A stretch of DNA of 64,000 bases. It comes from Palsa-506 sp963836355 (lineage in GTDB: Bacteria; Actinomycetota; Actinomycetes; Streptosporangiales; Streptosporangiaceae). Each line of letters starts with the position of its first letter. Positions within the stretch are counted from its first letter, which is position 1. Shown here piece after piece: positions 16,814-24,035 of the stretch. The DNA lies in NCBI GenBank assembly GCA_963836355.1, contig CAWIJO010000006.1, positions 186,001-250,000 of the forward strand. Direction: 5' to 3'. Below the pieces are notes generated by a model. It did no database searches and was not told the DNA's origin. It saw nothing but the letters and a program-made list of their open reading frames with translations. Made by a program: the position numbers and the translations under genes.

Positions 16814-17115
16814 CCATTAGATGCGCGTTGATCGCATCGTCGTTCCCGGAATCGGCAGGGATTCGGAAACCGCCGTCCTGTGCCAGGTTCCGGGTGATAT
16901 TACTTTGCCAGGATCTGGAACCGCCAATCCGCTGTAGGAAGCTGCCTGCCCGGGACACGCTGGCTATCCGGCTGGCCACCGTGATCTGACCGGGTCCCGG
17001 CTCGGGCACCGGCCTGTTTCTCGATGATGAGCGGTTCGCCGAACTGCCGTACTACTACTGATCTCATGTCTCCTCCGAAGGATCCGTTTCCATCTGCTTG
17101 GTCACCGCAGTTCGC
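16814..17115. other. Intergenic stretch without a supported gene
   Basis: This gap lies between the small Cys-rich gene and the convergent pseudokinase tail. One plus-strand reading (ending at about 17061) gives GTGLFLDDERFAELPYYY before a stop, which might be the tail of a lost gene, but it is too short to assign. Nothing else recognisable. Confidence 0.4.
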
Positions 17116-17985
17116 TCAGGCCGGGCCGGACAGCCGCACGTCGTAGACGCTTGCCTGAAAGGTGCCGGACGAGTCCGGCGGCAGCTTGGTGAACCAGATG
17201 AGCACGTAACGGCCATCCGCCGGCCTGGTGAGCCGCAGGCTGACCCGCCCGCCCGCGCTGGTTGCGCTCGTAGCCGGCCGCAGGTCAGCCAGGGCAGCTG
17301 CGGAACTGCCGACGCGCAGCTGGAAGTCGGCGCCGGGAGTGCTGCCGAGCGTGATCCGGGCGCTGGCTAGCGTCACCGTCCGGCCCATGTCAACGAGCAG
17401 GCCGACGCCCGGCTTCAGGTTCCCGAAGCGCGCGGTCGTGTACCACTCGGTGTGCCAGTAGGTGGCGGGGCTGGCGTCAATCGCCCGGTACGCGAGCCGG
17501 CTGCTACCGCCCTGGCCGTTGCCGTAGGGATCGAAAGCCGTCGCGCTGGCTGGTCTGAGTGCCTGCAGCACGGCCGGCCGGGTGGGCCCGGTGGCGGCGC
17601 CGTGCGGCGCGGTCAGGTTCCGCGCGAGCAGCCATCCGCCTGCCACGATCGCTGCAAGGACGAGTACGACGGCCACGGCGAGCAGCGTCCTGACCGCGCC
17701 CGGGGGCACCCTAGCCAGGTATCCCGGCCTAGCTGGCGGGCGCGGCACTGGCACCCCGCCGACCGGCGGTCGCGAGCCGGCATCGGGCGGTCGCGAGCCG
17801 GCATCAGGCGGGATAACCGAAGTCTCCAGAGTCACTGATGTCTGTTGAGCGACTGACATTCCTGAAATCACTGGGATCCCTGGAGTCGGCACCGGAGCCG
17901 CCGGAGTTACCGGGGCCGCCGGAGTTACCGGGGCCGCCGGAGTTACCGGGGCCGCCGGAGTTACCGGGGCCGCGGTGGCCAGCAC
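17116..17985 (-). CDS. Transmembrane plus discoidin-like extracellular half of a split pseudokinase
   Basis: A 289-residue frame holding a Pro/Val/Thr-rich linker built from 18-bp DNA repeats, one membrane helix (LLAVAVVLVLAAIVAGGWLLA) and an outside beta-sandwich region of about 150 residues resembling F5/8-type C (discoidin) carbohydrate-binding folds. In related actinobacteria this architecture is the C-terminal half of a membrane pseudokinase whose kinase domain is here in another frame just upstream (17991-18875). The GTG at 17985 has no convincing ribosome site, so I read this as the 3' part of a frameshifted gene. One base missing between 17991 and about 18090 would explain the break. 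Confidence 0.7.
   Translation of the reverse strand: MLATAAPVTPAAPVTPAAPVTPAAPVTPAAPVPTPGIPVISGMSVAQQTSVTLETSVIPPDAGSRPPDAGSRPPVGGVPVPRPPARPGYLARVPPGAVRTLLAVAVVLVLAAIVAGGWLLARNLTAPHGAATGPTRPAVLQALRPASATAFDPYGNGQGGSSRLAYRAIDASPATYWHTEWYTTARFGNLKPGVGLLVDMGRTVTLASARITLGSTPGADFQLRVGSSAAALADLRPATSATSAGGRVSLRLTRPADGRYVLIWFTKLPPDSSGTFQASVYDVRLSGPA
17897..17968. repeat. In-frame tandem repeat, 4 copies of an 18-mer
   Basis: Four copies of GCCGCCGGAGTTACCGGG run head to tail (17897-17914 to 17951-17968). On the minus strand they encode (PVTPAA)n in the linker of the pseudokinase. The unit is a multiple of three, so copy-number changes would lengthen the linker without breaking frame. Confidence 0.9.
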
Positions 17986-17990
17986 CGGGA

Positions 17991-18875
17991 CTAACGGCTG
18001 CGGGCCGGCCGGCGCCGGGATGAGCGGGCCGGCCGCCGCCGGCCGGGCCGGCCGGGCCCCGCGCTGTTCCGCCGAGGGACCCGGGGCGAGATCGCCGTGA
18101 GCGCCTCAGCGAGCTGAGCCAGGCCAAGGATTGGCGGCCCGTTGCTCCCGGCCTCGCCGAATAGCGCCCGGCAGGTTATCGCGTCGATGTCGTGCGGTAT
18201 CCAGCCGCGCACCTGACGAGGGCTGCGTGCGCGCCCGGCACGGCACGGGGCGGCCGGGAGCGTGGTCTGCCCGGCGCCGGGCCAGCAGCCGGTAAGCGCG
18301 GCGTATAGCAGCCCGGCGAGGCCGCGGGTATCGGCTGCGGCCGGATCCACGGCGGTCACCCCGGTCAGCGCCGCCGCGATCGCCAGCCCGCTGATCTTCA
18401 CGTCGCCGCAGGTGTCCCACCACAGTGAACCCGGGGTCAGGCAAAGGTGCGCCAGCCCGGCGGCGTGCGCGCCTGCCAAGGCGTCAGCGGCCTCGGCGAT
18501 GATTCCGGCGGCCCGCCGGGGGCCAAGCGGCCCGGCTGCGAGGAGATCGTCGAGACGGCCGCCGCGCGGCCATTCGGTGACCACGATGGGAGGGTGCCCG
18601 GACCGGTCATCGGCGTCGAAGATCTGGACTAGCCGGCGATCGGTCAGCTGGGACGCCGCGCGGGCAGCCGCCACCACCGGGCCGACCCGGCTGCATCCCG
18701 CCGTGAAGGTGTGTACCGTGACCGGGCGGGCTAGCGCCTCATCGGCTGCCTTCCAGATCGACAATCCGTTATGTTCGCTCAGCCGCTCCATCAGCCGGTA
18801 CCGGCCGGCCACCAGCATGTCGCCGACGGCCGGCGAGACCAGGCCGGTCCTGCTCAGCTCAGATCGCACTGGCAT
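17991..18875 (-). CDS. Serine/threonine kinase-like domain (pseudokinase), MviN-associated type
   Basis: A 294-residue kinase-fold protein that lacks the catalytic residues. The ATP lysine motif is replaced by VTVHTF, the catalytic loop HRD by AHLCLTPGS, and the DFG motif by ISGL, so phosphotransfer is unlikely. It starts at ATG 18875, overlapping the PII-like gene by 17 bp. Related actinobacterial pseudokinases act as membrane scaffolds near the lipid II flippase MviN and continue into a linker, a transmembrane helix and an outer domain; those parts lie immediately downstream in a different frame. The last 30 residues before the stop at 17991 are Arg/Pro-rich and look like out-of-frame linker. 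Confidence 0.78.
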   Translation of the reverse strand: MPVRSELSRTGLVSPAVGDMLVAGRYRLMERLSEHNGLSIWKAADEALARPVTVHTFTAGCSRVGPVVAAARAASQLTDRRLVQIFDADDRSGHPPIVVTEWPRGGRLDDLLAAGPLGPRRAAGIIAEAADALAGAHAAGLAHLCLTPGSLWWDTCGDVKISGLAIAAALTGVTAVDPAAADTRGLAGLLYAALTGCWPGAGQTTLPAAPCRAGRARSPRQVRGWIPHDIDAITCRALFGEAGSNGPPILGLAQLAEALTAISPRVPRRNSAGPGRPGRRRPARSSRRRPARSR

Positions 18876-19197
18876 CCCGCTCGCCGGTGCGCACCCGGAC
18901 GACAGATTCCACTGCGGTCAGCCAGATCTTGCCGTCGCCTATCGCGCCGGTACGGGCCGACCGGACGATGGCAGCCAGCAATGCGCCGGCGGCCTCATCG
19001 CTGACGACGACGTCCAGCCGGATCTTGGGCAGCAGCGCCGGGCCGAAGTCCTCATCCTGGTGCACATCAAGACGGCCCTGCTGCTGACCGAAGCCGAGGA
19101 CCTCGGTCGCGGTCATCCCGCGCGCGCCTTTCCCGGCTATCACCCGGACGACCTCGTCGAGCGTGTCCGGCCGGAGGACCGCGGTGATCAGCTTCAT
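18859..19197 (-). CDS. PII-family signalling protein with atypical T-loop
   Basis: A 112-residue GlnB/GlnK-type PII protein, a trimeric sensor of ATP/ADP and 2-oxoglutarate. It has the PII start MKLITAVLRPDTLDEV, the B-loop TGAIGDGKIWL and the C-terminal RVRTGERDASAI. The T-loop reads GFGQQQGRLDVHQDEDFG and the whole protein contains no tyrosine, so the Tyr51 that is uridylylated or adenylylated in classical PII is absent. No amtB or glnD is adjacent; instead it overlaps a pseudokinase gene, hinting at another partner. The ATG at 19197 has GGAGGCG upstream, better than the earlier in-frame start. Confidence 0.9.
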   Translation of the reverse strand: MKLITAVLRPDTLDEVVRVIAGKGARGMTATEVLGFGQQQGRLDVHQDEDFGPALLPKIRLDVVVSDEAAGALLAAIVRSARTGAIGDGKIWLTAVESVVRVRTGERDASAI

Positions 19198-19327
19198 GAC
19201 GTCTCGCCTCCAGTCGCACCGGCCGGCTCCGGCGGCAACTGGGCGGGCGGGCTCGCTGTCGGTCGGCACTGCCTCAAGCATCAGCGGCAGGCCGGCGCAG
19301 CAGGTAGAGGCGATGGTCTGCAGTCTT

Positions 19328-19341
19328 GGGCCTAAGGTCCG
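19328..19341. promoter_or_regulatory. DosR-like box upstream of the sulP remnant
   Basis: GGGCCTAAGGTCCG matches the core except at the last base and is preceded by TT as in the M. tuberculosis consensus. It is 130 bp from the PII-like start (minus) and about 140 bp upstream of the SulP remnant (plus). It may be a relic of a former DosR target promoter. Confidence 0.55.
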
Positions 19342-19481
19342 GGCCCGGGCTTCAGCCGCTAACGCGACCAGCGGTTACGCAACGTGATGGAAGCGGCGAA
19401 AGTCCTGGAACCGGAGGATTCCCGCGGCCGGACGAGGCTGCCCTGACCGGGCAGCCGGAACCGGGCTCGCCGCGGCGAGCC

Positions 19482-19746
19482 GGTGCGCTATGCCGAGCTC
19501 GCCGCCTGCCTCGCGCTGATGGCCGGCGTGATGCCGCTCTCTGCCTGGCTGCTCAAGTCGGCTTCGTGGCTGAGCTGCTGTCCCGGCCGGTGCTGGTCGG
19601 TTACCTGGCCGGCGTGGCACTGGTCATGATCGCGGGCCAGCTCGGCCGGGTGACCAGCGCGCCGGTCACCGGAGATGGCCCGGCCGCGGAAGCATTCAGC
19701 GTGCTGATCGTGGGCTTCAGCGATGGCGTGCTCACCGCGGTGCACG
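19482..19746 (+). pseudogene. SulP-family anion transporter remnant
   Basis: A fragment of a sulfate/bicarbonate-type SulP transporter. The first part, RYAELAACLALMAGVMPLSAW, shifts frame near 19555 and resumes as GFVAELLSRPVLVGYLAGVALV, followed by MIAGQLGRVT; these are the conserved helices of the SulP core. The family is normally 500 or more residues; here only about 90 survive, and the 3' end runs into the histidine-kinase gene on the other strand. It cannot be functional. Confidence 0.78.
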
Positions 19747-21102
19747 GCCGGCGAGTCCGGGCAGCTCCAGCGATACCACCGCGCCGCCGCCGGGCCGGTT
19801 GCCGGCCAGCGCCCGGCCACCGTGCGCGCGGGCGATCGCGCTGACGATCGCCAGTCCCAGGCCGGCGCCTCCGTCGCTGCGGGCCCGGCCGCTGTCCGGG
19901 CGGCGGAACCGCTCGAAGGCATGCGGCAGGAAGTCGGCAGGAAAGCCAGGGCCGTGATCACTGACGTCCAGTACGAGATCATGACCGGCCGGCCTGGCGG
20001 CAAGCGTGACCTGCGTGCCGGCCGGCGCGAACCTGAGCGCATTGTCAACTAGGTTGTCGACCGCTTCGCGGACCCGGTCCGGGTCGATGTCCGCGGCCAG
20101 ATCCGGCGGCGCCAGCACCTGAATCGAGACGCCGGCCACGGCGGCCCGGCTGGCTGCCTGCTCCGCGCTGCGGCTGAGCAGCTTCCGGACGCTGGTCCGG
20201 TCAAGTCGCAGCGGGAGCTTGTCCTCGTCGGTCCGGGCGAGCACCAGCAGCTGCTCGGTGAGGCGGACCAGCCGGGCGGCCTCGTCACTGGCGCGTGCCA
20301 CCGCCGCGGCCAGCTCCGCCTGGCTGCGGCCCGGGCGGCCGGCCAGCTCCAGCTCGCCGCTGAGGACGGCCAGCGGGGTTCGCAGTTCATGGCTGGCGTC
20401 GGCGACCAGGGCGCGCTGCCGGGAGAGCGCGCGGTGCAGCCGGCCGAGCAGCTGGTTCATCGTCCGCGCTAGCGCAGCGATCTCGTCCCGCGTCCGCGGG
20501 ACCTGGACGCCGGGGGCCTGGTCGCGCTCGGAGAGCGCGGCTACCTCCCGCCGCAGCCGTTCCACCGGGGACAGCGCGGCCCGGGCGAGCCCGTATGCGC
20601 CGAGTCCAGCAGCCGCCACGAAGATCGCGCCCGCGATGAGCAGCCCGCGGCTTATCTCGCTGCGCGTGCCGTCGAACGCCTCAAGCGAAACCCCGGCGAC
20701 CGCGACCCAGCCGCGATGGCCGGCCAGCGGACCAGCCGTCACGCGCTCCCGCTCGTCCTCGGCGGTTCTGGTCACCGTGAGCCGGGCCCGGCGGGCCTGC
20801 CTTTCCTGCGCCGCCGTGATCATCGGCGCAGTGCCGGCGTCCGCGCTCGCGCCGCGTACCTGGCCGGCCGGGTCGATGACCTGGACGACGTACTCGCCGG
20901 GCGCCGCGGTGCCGGCGGCCGGCCGCTGGCTGCCCTGCGGTGGAACGTACCGGGACGCCTGGTCAAGCTGGCCGGCCAGCCGGGAATCGATCGAGCTCAG
21001 CAGGGAAGACGAAATCGTCGTCACGAACAGCCAGCTGCCGAGGGCGAAGACGATCGCGGCGGCGACCGCGAACACGACGGCTAGCCGGAGCCTGATCGAC
21101 AT
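19732..21102 (-). CDS. Membrane sensor histidine kinase (HAMP-HisKA-HATPase)
   Basis: A 456-residue sensor kinase with transmembrane helices at about residues 7-29 and 150-172 flanking an extracytoplasmic sensor of about 120 residues, then HAMP, a HisKA domain with ADASHELRTPLAVLSGELEL (phospho-His), and an HATPase domain with DNLVDNALRFAP and GGAGLGLAIV. It follows the OmpR-type regulator with a 2-bp gap, so the two are one operon and a cognate pair. The signal is unknown. Its divergent neighbour is the ApbE/electron-transfer operon, the most likely target. Confidence 0.94.
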   Translation of the reverse strand: MSIRLRLAVVFAVAAAIVFALGSWLFVTTISSSLLSSIDSRLAGQLDQASRYVPPQGSQRPAAGTAAPGEYVVQVIDPAGQVRGASADAGTAPMITAAQERQARRARLTVTRTAEDERERVTAGPLAGHRGWVAVAGVSLEAFDGTRSEISRGLLIAGAIFVAAAGLGAYGLARAALSPVERLRREVAALSERDQAPGVQVPRTRDEIAALARTMNQLLGRLHRALSRQRALVADASHELRTPLAVLSGELELAGRPGRSQAELAAAVARASDEAARLVRLTEQLLVLARTDEDKLPLRLDRTSVRKLLSRSAEQAASRAAVAGVSIQVLAPPDLAADIDPDRVREAVDNLVDNALRFAPAGTQVTLAARPAGHDLVLDVSDHGPGFPADFLPHAFERFRRPDSGRARSDGGAGLGLAIVSAIARAHGGRALAGNRPGGGAVVSLELPGLAGRAPR

Positions 21103-21104
21103 GG

Positions 21105-21785
21105 TTAGCCCGGCTCTGCCTGGCGGAGCCGGTAACCCATCCCCCGGACCGTCTCGATGTCATGCCGGCCGAACGGCACGTCTACCTTGCGGCGCAGGTA
21201 GTTCACGTACTGATCGACCACGTTGGATGTGCCGTCGTAGGCGAAATCCCAGACTGACTCGATGAGCTGTGTCCTGGTCAGCACGCTGCCCGGGTGCCGG
21301 AGGAAGAACTCGAGCAGGGCGAACTCCTTCGGCGACAGCTGCAGCTCGCTGCTGCCGCGCCAGGCCCGCTTGGTAGCCGGATCCAGCTTCAGGTCTCCCT
21401 CGGCCAGCACGGCCGGCCGGCGGCGGTCGTCCCGGCGGGCGAGCGCCCGCAGCCTTGCCGCGAGTTCCAGCAGGCTGAACGGCTTGACCAGGTAGTCGTC
21501 GGCCCCCACGTCCAGGCCCCGGACCCGGTCACCGACCTCGTCGCGCGCAGTGAGCATCAGCACCGGCACCCAGACGCCTGACGCCCGGAGCCTGCGGCAC
21601 AGCTCGAAGCCGTCGAAGCCAGGCAGCATGACGTCGAGCACGATCGCCGCGTAGCTGTTCTCGGTCGCCATCCACAGGCCGTCCGGGCCGTCGGCGGCCA
21701 CGTCAACGGCGTGCCCTTCCTCCTCCAGCGCCCGCCTGAGCAGGCGCGCCATTCGCACCTCGTCCTCGATCACGAGCACTCGCAT
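21105..21785 (-). CDS. OmpR/PhoB-family response regulator
   Basis: A 226-residue two-domain regulator: receiver (MRVLVIEDEVRMARLLRRAL, phospho-acceptor Asp51 in IVLDVMLPG, switch lysine in DDYLVKPFSLLEL) and a winged-helix DNA-binding domain (LSPKEFALLEFFLRHPGSVLT, ending YVNYLRRKVD and VRGMGYRLR). It is translationally close to the histidine kinase downstream and transcribed away from the electron-transfer operon beginning at 21977. The shared gap holds an inverted repeat that may be its operator. Confidence 0.95.
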   Translation of the reverse strand: MRVLVIEDEVRMARLLRRALEEEGHAVDVAADGPDGLWMATENSYAAIVLDVMLPGFDGFELCRRLRASGVWVPVLMLTARDEVGDRVRGLDVGADDYLVKPFSLLELAARLRALARRDDRRRPAVLAEGDLKLDPATKRAWRGSSELQLSPKEFALLEFFLRHPGSVLTRTQLIESVWDFAYDGTSNVVDQYVNYLRRKVDVPFGRHDIETVRGMGYRLRQAEPG

Positions 21786-21875
21786 AGGGCGAGACTACGC
21801 AGCGTCAGATGTGAAAACCATGAGAGCGGGGCGGCTGACGATCCGCCGGAAGAGCGGCCGGCGATCTGCCGGAAG

Positions 21876-21902
21876 ATGTGAGGGCTCTCATCGGCCTCAC
21901 AT
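21876..21902. promoter_or_regulatory. Inverted repeat in the divergent promoter of the two-component and ApbE operons
   Basis: ATGTGAG (21876-21882) and CTCACAT (21896-21902) form a perfect inverted repeat with 20-bp centre-to-centre spacing. A further ATGTGAAA lies at about 21810. It is a candidate operator for the adjacent OmpR-type regulator, though such regulators more often bind direct repeats. Confidence 0.4.
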
Positions 21903-21976
21903 GATCGCTTCATCACTGCGCGCGCACTATCGAGCTGCCGGGATGATCCCGGCGCTTCAGCAGGAAGGACGCGCAG

Positions 21977-22372
21977 ATGAATTCCGATCGGGAGTCCAGT
22001 GGCGGGCGGGTGCCGCTGCCGGGATTCGGCGAATCAGGCCCGGCCGGCCTCGCGGCGCCGGCTCGCGCGGACGGCATCCGGCACATCCGGCGGATGTCGA
22101 ACTGGACGGCAGCCGTGCTGATAGTCGGTACCGGCGCCGCCACGGTGGCACTGGCGCACCAGGCGCTGCCCGCCGCGACGACGACGGCAGCCACGGCACC
22201 GGCGGCCGGGGCCGGCGGTGCCGTAACCAGCACGGCGGGCGCGCCGTCGGTCGGCCACACGGTCGCGACGACAAGCGCGTCCGGCGTGACCACCATGACG
22301 ACCACCCGCACCGTGAACGGCAAGGCCGTCGTCACCCACACGCGGCACGCGCCGGCCCGCCACGACAGCTGA
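21977..22372 (+). CDS. Small single-pass membrane or secreted protein, first gene of the ApbE operon
   Basis: A 131-residue protein. A basic segment RHIRRMSNW leads into one hydrophobic helix (TAAVLIVGTGAATVALAHQAL) and an Ala/Thr/Gly-rich tail of about 65 residues with TVNGKAVVTHTRHAP. No FMN-binding domain or D-G-x-S/T-G-A-T-type flavinylation motif is visible, although this is the position where an FMN-binding protein is often found next to ApbE. Its stop overlaps the ApbE start (TGATG), so the products are made together. The Thr-rich tail might be the flavinylation target or a simple spacer; this is open. Confidence 0.7.
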   Translation: MNSDRESSGGRVPLPGFGESGPAGLAAPARADGIRHIRRMSNWTAAVLIVGTGAATVALAHQALPAATTTAATAPAAGAGGAVTSTAGAPSVGHTVATTSASGVTTMTTTRTVNGKAVVTHTRHAPARHDS

Positions 22373-23424
22373 TGACGATGACTACGACAGTGACCGAACT
22401 GGCCGGACCAGCATCATGGCGGCCCGTCGATACCGGCGAGAGCGCTGTCGCGGTGGCCGAGCGCGCCGCGCTTGGCACCAGCGCCCGGGTCGCGGTATGG
22501 CCGCCGGGCGGCCTCGATCCGGCGCTCGACGCGGCAGACCGCGTGCTGGCCGCGCTCGACCAGCAAGCCAGCCGGTTCCGGGCGGACTCAGAGATCTCCT
22601 GGCTGCATCGGGCCGGCGGCGGCCTCTTCATGATCAGCGACGGGCTGGCCGAGGCCATCGGCGTCGCCCTGGCGGCAGCCCGGTGGACCGGCGGGCTGGT
22701 CGACCCCACCGTTGGCGATGCCCTCATCTCGCTGGGATACGACCGTGACTTCGCCGCGATCGACCCAGCCTGTCCCGGGCCGCCCGGCCCTCCCCTCCCG
22801 GCACCTGGCTGGCATACGGTCAGGCTCGACGGGCGCCTGCTCCGGCTGCCGGACGGGGTCCGGCTGGATCTGGGCGCGACCGCCAAGGCGCTGGGATCAG
22901 ACCGCGCGGCCGGGGCTGCATTTGCCGCGGCCGGACGGTCCGGCGGGGTACTGGTCAGCCTTGGCGGGGACATCGCGGTCGCCGGGCAGCCGCCCCGTGG
23001 CGGCTGGCCGATCCTGGTGGCTGACACGCCGGATCCGGCGGGCCAGGCGCGTACCCAGCGGATCCGGCTGGCCCGCGGCGCAGTAGCCACGTCCTCGACC
23101 AGCTGCCGCCGATGGCTGCAGGCGGGCCAGCCGCGCCACCACATCATCGACCCGAGGACCGGCCGTCCGGCGGACGGCCGGTGGCGCACGGTGAGCGTCG
23201 CGGCGGCCAGCTGCGCCGCCGCCAACGCCGCCGCAACGGCGGCTGTCGTCGACGGCGAGCGGGCCGCGGACTGGCTGGCCGCGGCCCGGCTGCCGGCCAG
23301 GCTCGTCTCCCGCGACGGAGACGTACAGTACACCAGCGGCTGGCCGGATGAGGACGGCAGTATCGACATTCCGCCGGGCGACCCCGTTAATGATGGTGTA
23401 CGGCATCCCGGCGGTGCGAGATGA
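22372..23424 (+). CDS. apbE: ApbE-family FAD:protein FMN transferase
   Basis: A 350-residue ApbE-type enzyme, which attaches FMN from FAD covalently to Ser/Thr of redox proteins outside the membrane. Motifs include DRVLAALDQQASRFRADSEI, LVDPTVGDAL, the VRLDLGATAKALGSDRA core and HHIIDPRTGRPADG. No signal peptide or lipobox is visible from the chosen ATG, which overlaps the previous stop (TGATG). The ferric-reductase-like gene overlaps its end by 4 bp. The operon suggests it flavinylates a partner in an electron-transfer chain running from NADH. Confidence 0.9.
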   Translation: MTMTTTVTELAGPASWRPVDTGESAVAVAERAALGTSARVAVWPPGGLDPALDAADRVLAALDQQASRFRADSEISWLHRAGGGLFMISDGLAEAIGVALAAARWTGGLVDPTVGDALISLGYDRDFAAIDPACPGPPGPPLPAPGWHTVRLDGRLLRLPDGVRLDLGATAKALGSDRAAGAAFAAAGRSGGVLVSLGGDIAVAGQPPRGGWPILVADTPDPAGQARTQRIRLARGAVATSSTSCRRWLQAGQPRHHIIDPRTGRPADGRWRTVSVAAASCAAANAAATAAVVDGERAADWLAAARLPARLVSRDGDVQYTSGWPDEDGSIDIPPGDPVNDGVRHPGGAR

Positions 23425-24035
23425 GCGCTGCTGCCGCGATCGCCGGCTCGCAGGGACTGTGGCTGGTGTCCCGGGCAAGCGGCCTTGCGCTGCTGGTCTC
23501 GGTCAGCACTGTGCTGGTGCTCGGGGTGGCGGCGCGGCTTGGCTCAGCCCCGGGCAGGTGGCCCCGGTTCGCCATCCCGGAGTTGCACAGGACGCTGGCG
23601 CTGTTCTCGGTTGCGTTCCTCGCGCTGCACGTCGTGACGGCGATCGGAGATCCGTTCGTCACCATCGGCTGGGCCGCGACGCTGATCCCGTTCGCGTCCG
23701 GGTACCGGACGCTCGCGATCGCCCTCGGCACCCTGGCCGTCGACCTGGGCGGCGCCGTGGTGCTCACCAGCCTGGCCCGGCAGCGGCTGGGCTACCGGGC
23801 ATGGCGGGCGGTGCACTGGCTGGCCTACCTCGCCTGGCCGGTCGCGTTCGTGCATTCGCTGACCGCAGGCAACGATCTCGGGATCTGGTGGGTCGCGCTG
23901 ATCGAGTGGGGATCTGCCGCTGCGGTCGCCACCGCCATGGTGGCCAGGCTATTGCAGTCCATCCGGCACACTACCCCGCCCGGCCAGCCAGCCGGCCTCA
24001 GCCGCGGCAAGACCAGGGAAAGGACGCTGCGGTAA
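23421..24035 (+). CDS. Ferric-reductase-like transmembrane heme protein
   Basis: A 204-residue six-helix membrane protein of the ferric reductase/YedZ-like heme-binding family. Paired histidines in ELHRTLALFSVAFLALHVV and RAVHWLAYLAWPVAFVHSL are placed to bind one or two b hemes. It lacks a cytosolic FAD/NAD domain; that role is probably taken by the NuoF-like protein encoded next. Start and stop overlap both neighbours, placing it in the middle of a coupled operon. A role carrying electrons across the membrane is inferred. Confidence 0.88.
   Translation: MSAAAAIAGSQGLWLVSRASGLALLVSVSTVLVLGVAARLGSAPGRWPRFAIPELHRTLALFSVAFLALHVVTAIGDPFVTIGWAATLIPFASGYRTLAIALGTLAVDLGGAVVLTSLARQRLGYRAWRAVHWLAYLAWPVAFVHSLTAGNDLGIWWVALIEWGSAAAVATAMVARLLQSIRHTTPPGQPAGLSRGKTRERTLR

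Noticed and set aside
16990..17061. Possible C-terminal tail of a lost protein (LFLDDERFAELPYYY)
   Set aside because: Only about 20 codons without a start or known family; too weak to annotate as a pseudogene.
17897..17968. Possible CRISPR or protein-binding array
   Set aside because: The 18-bp units are in frame and encode a Pro-rich linker; there are no spacers.
17116..17985. Independent gene starting at GTG 17985
   Set aside because: No ribosome site, and the content is the usual C-terminal half of the kinase-like protein upstream; kept as a fragment of a split gene.
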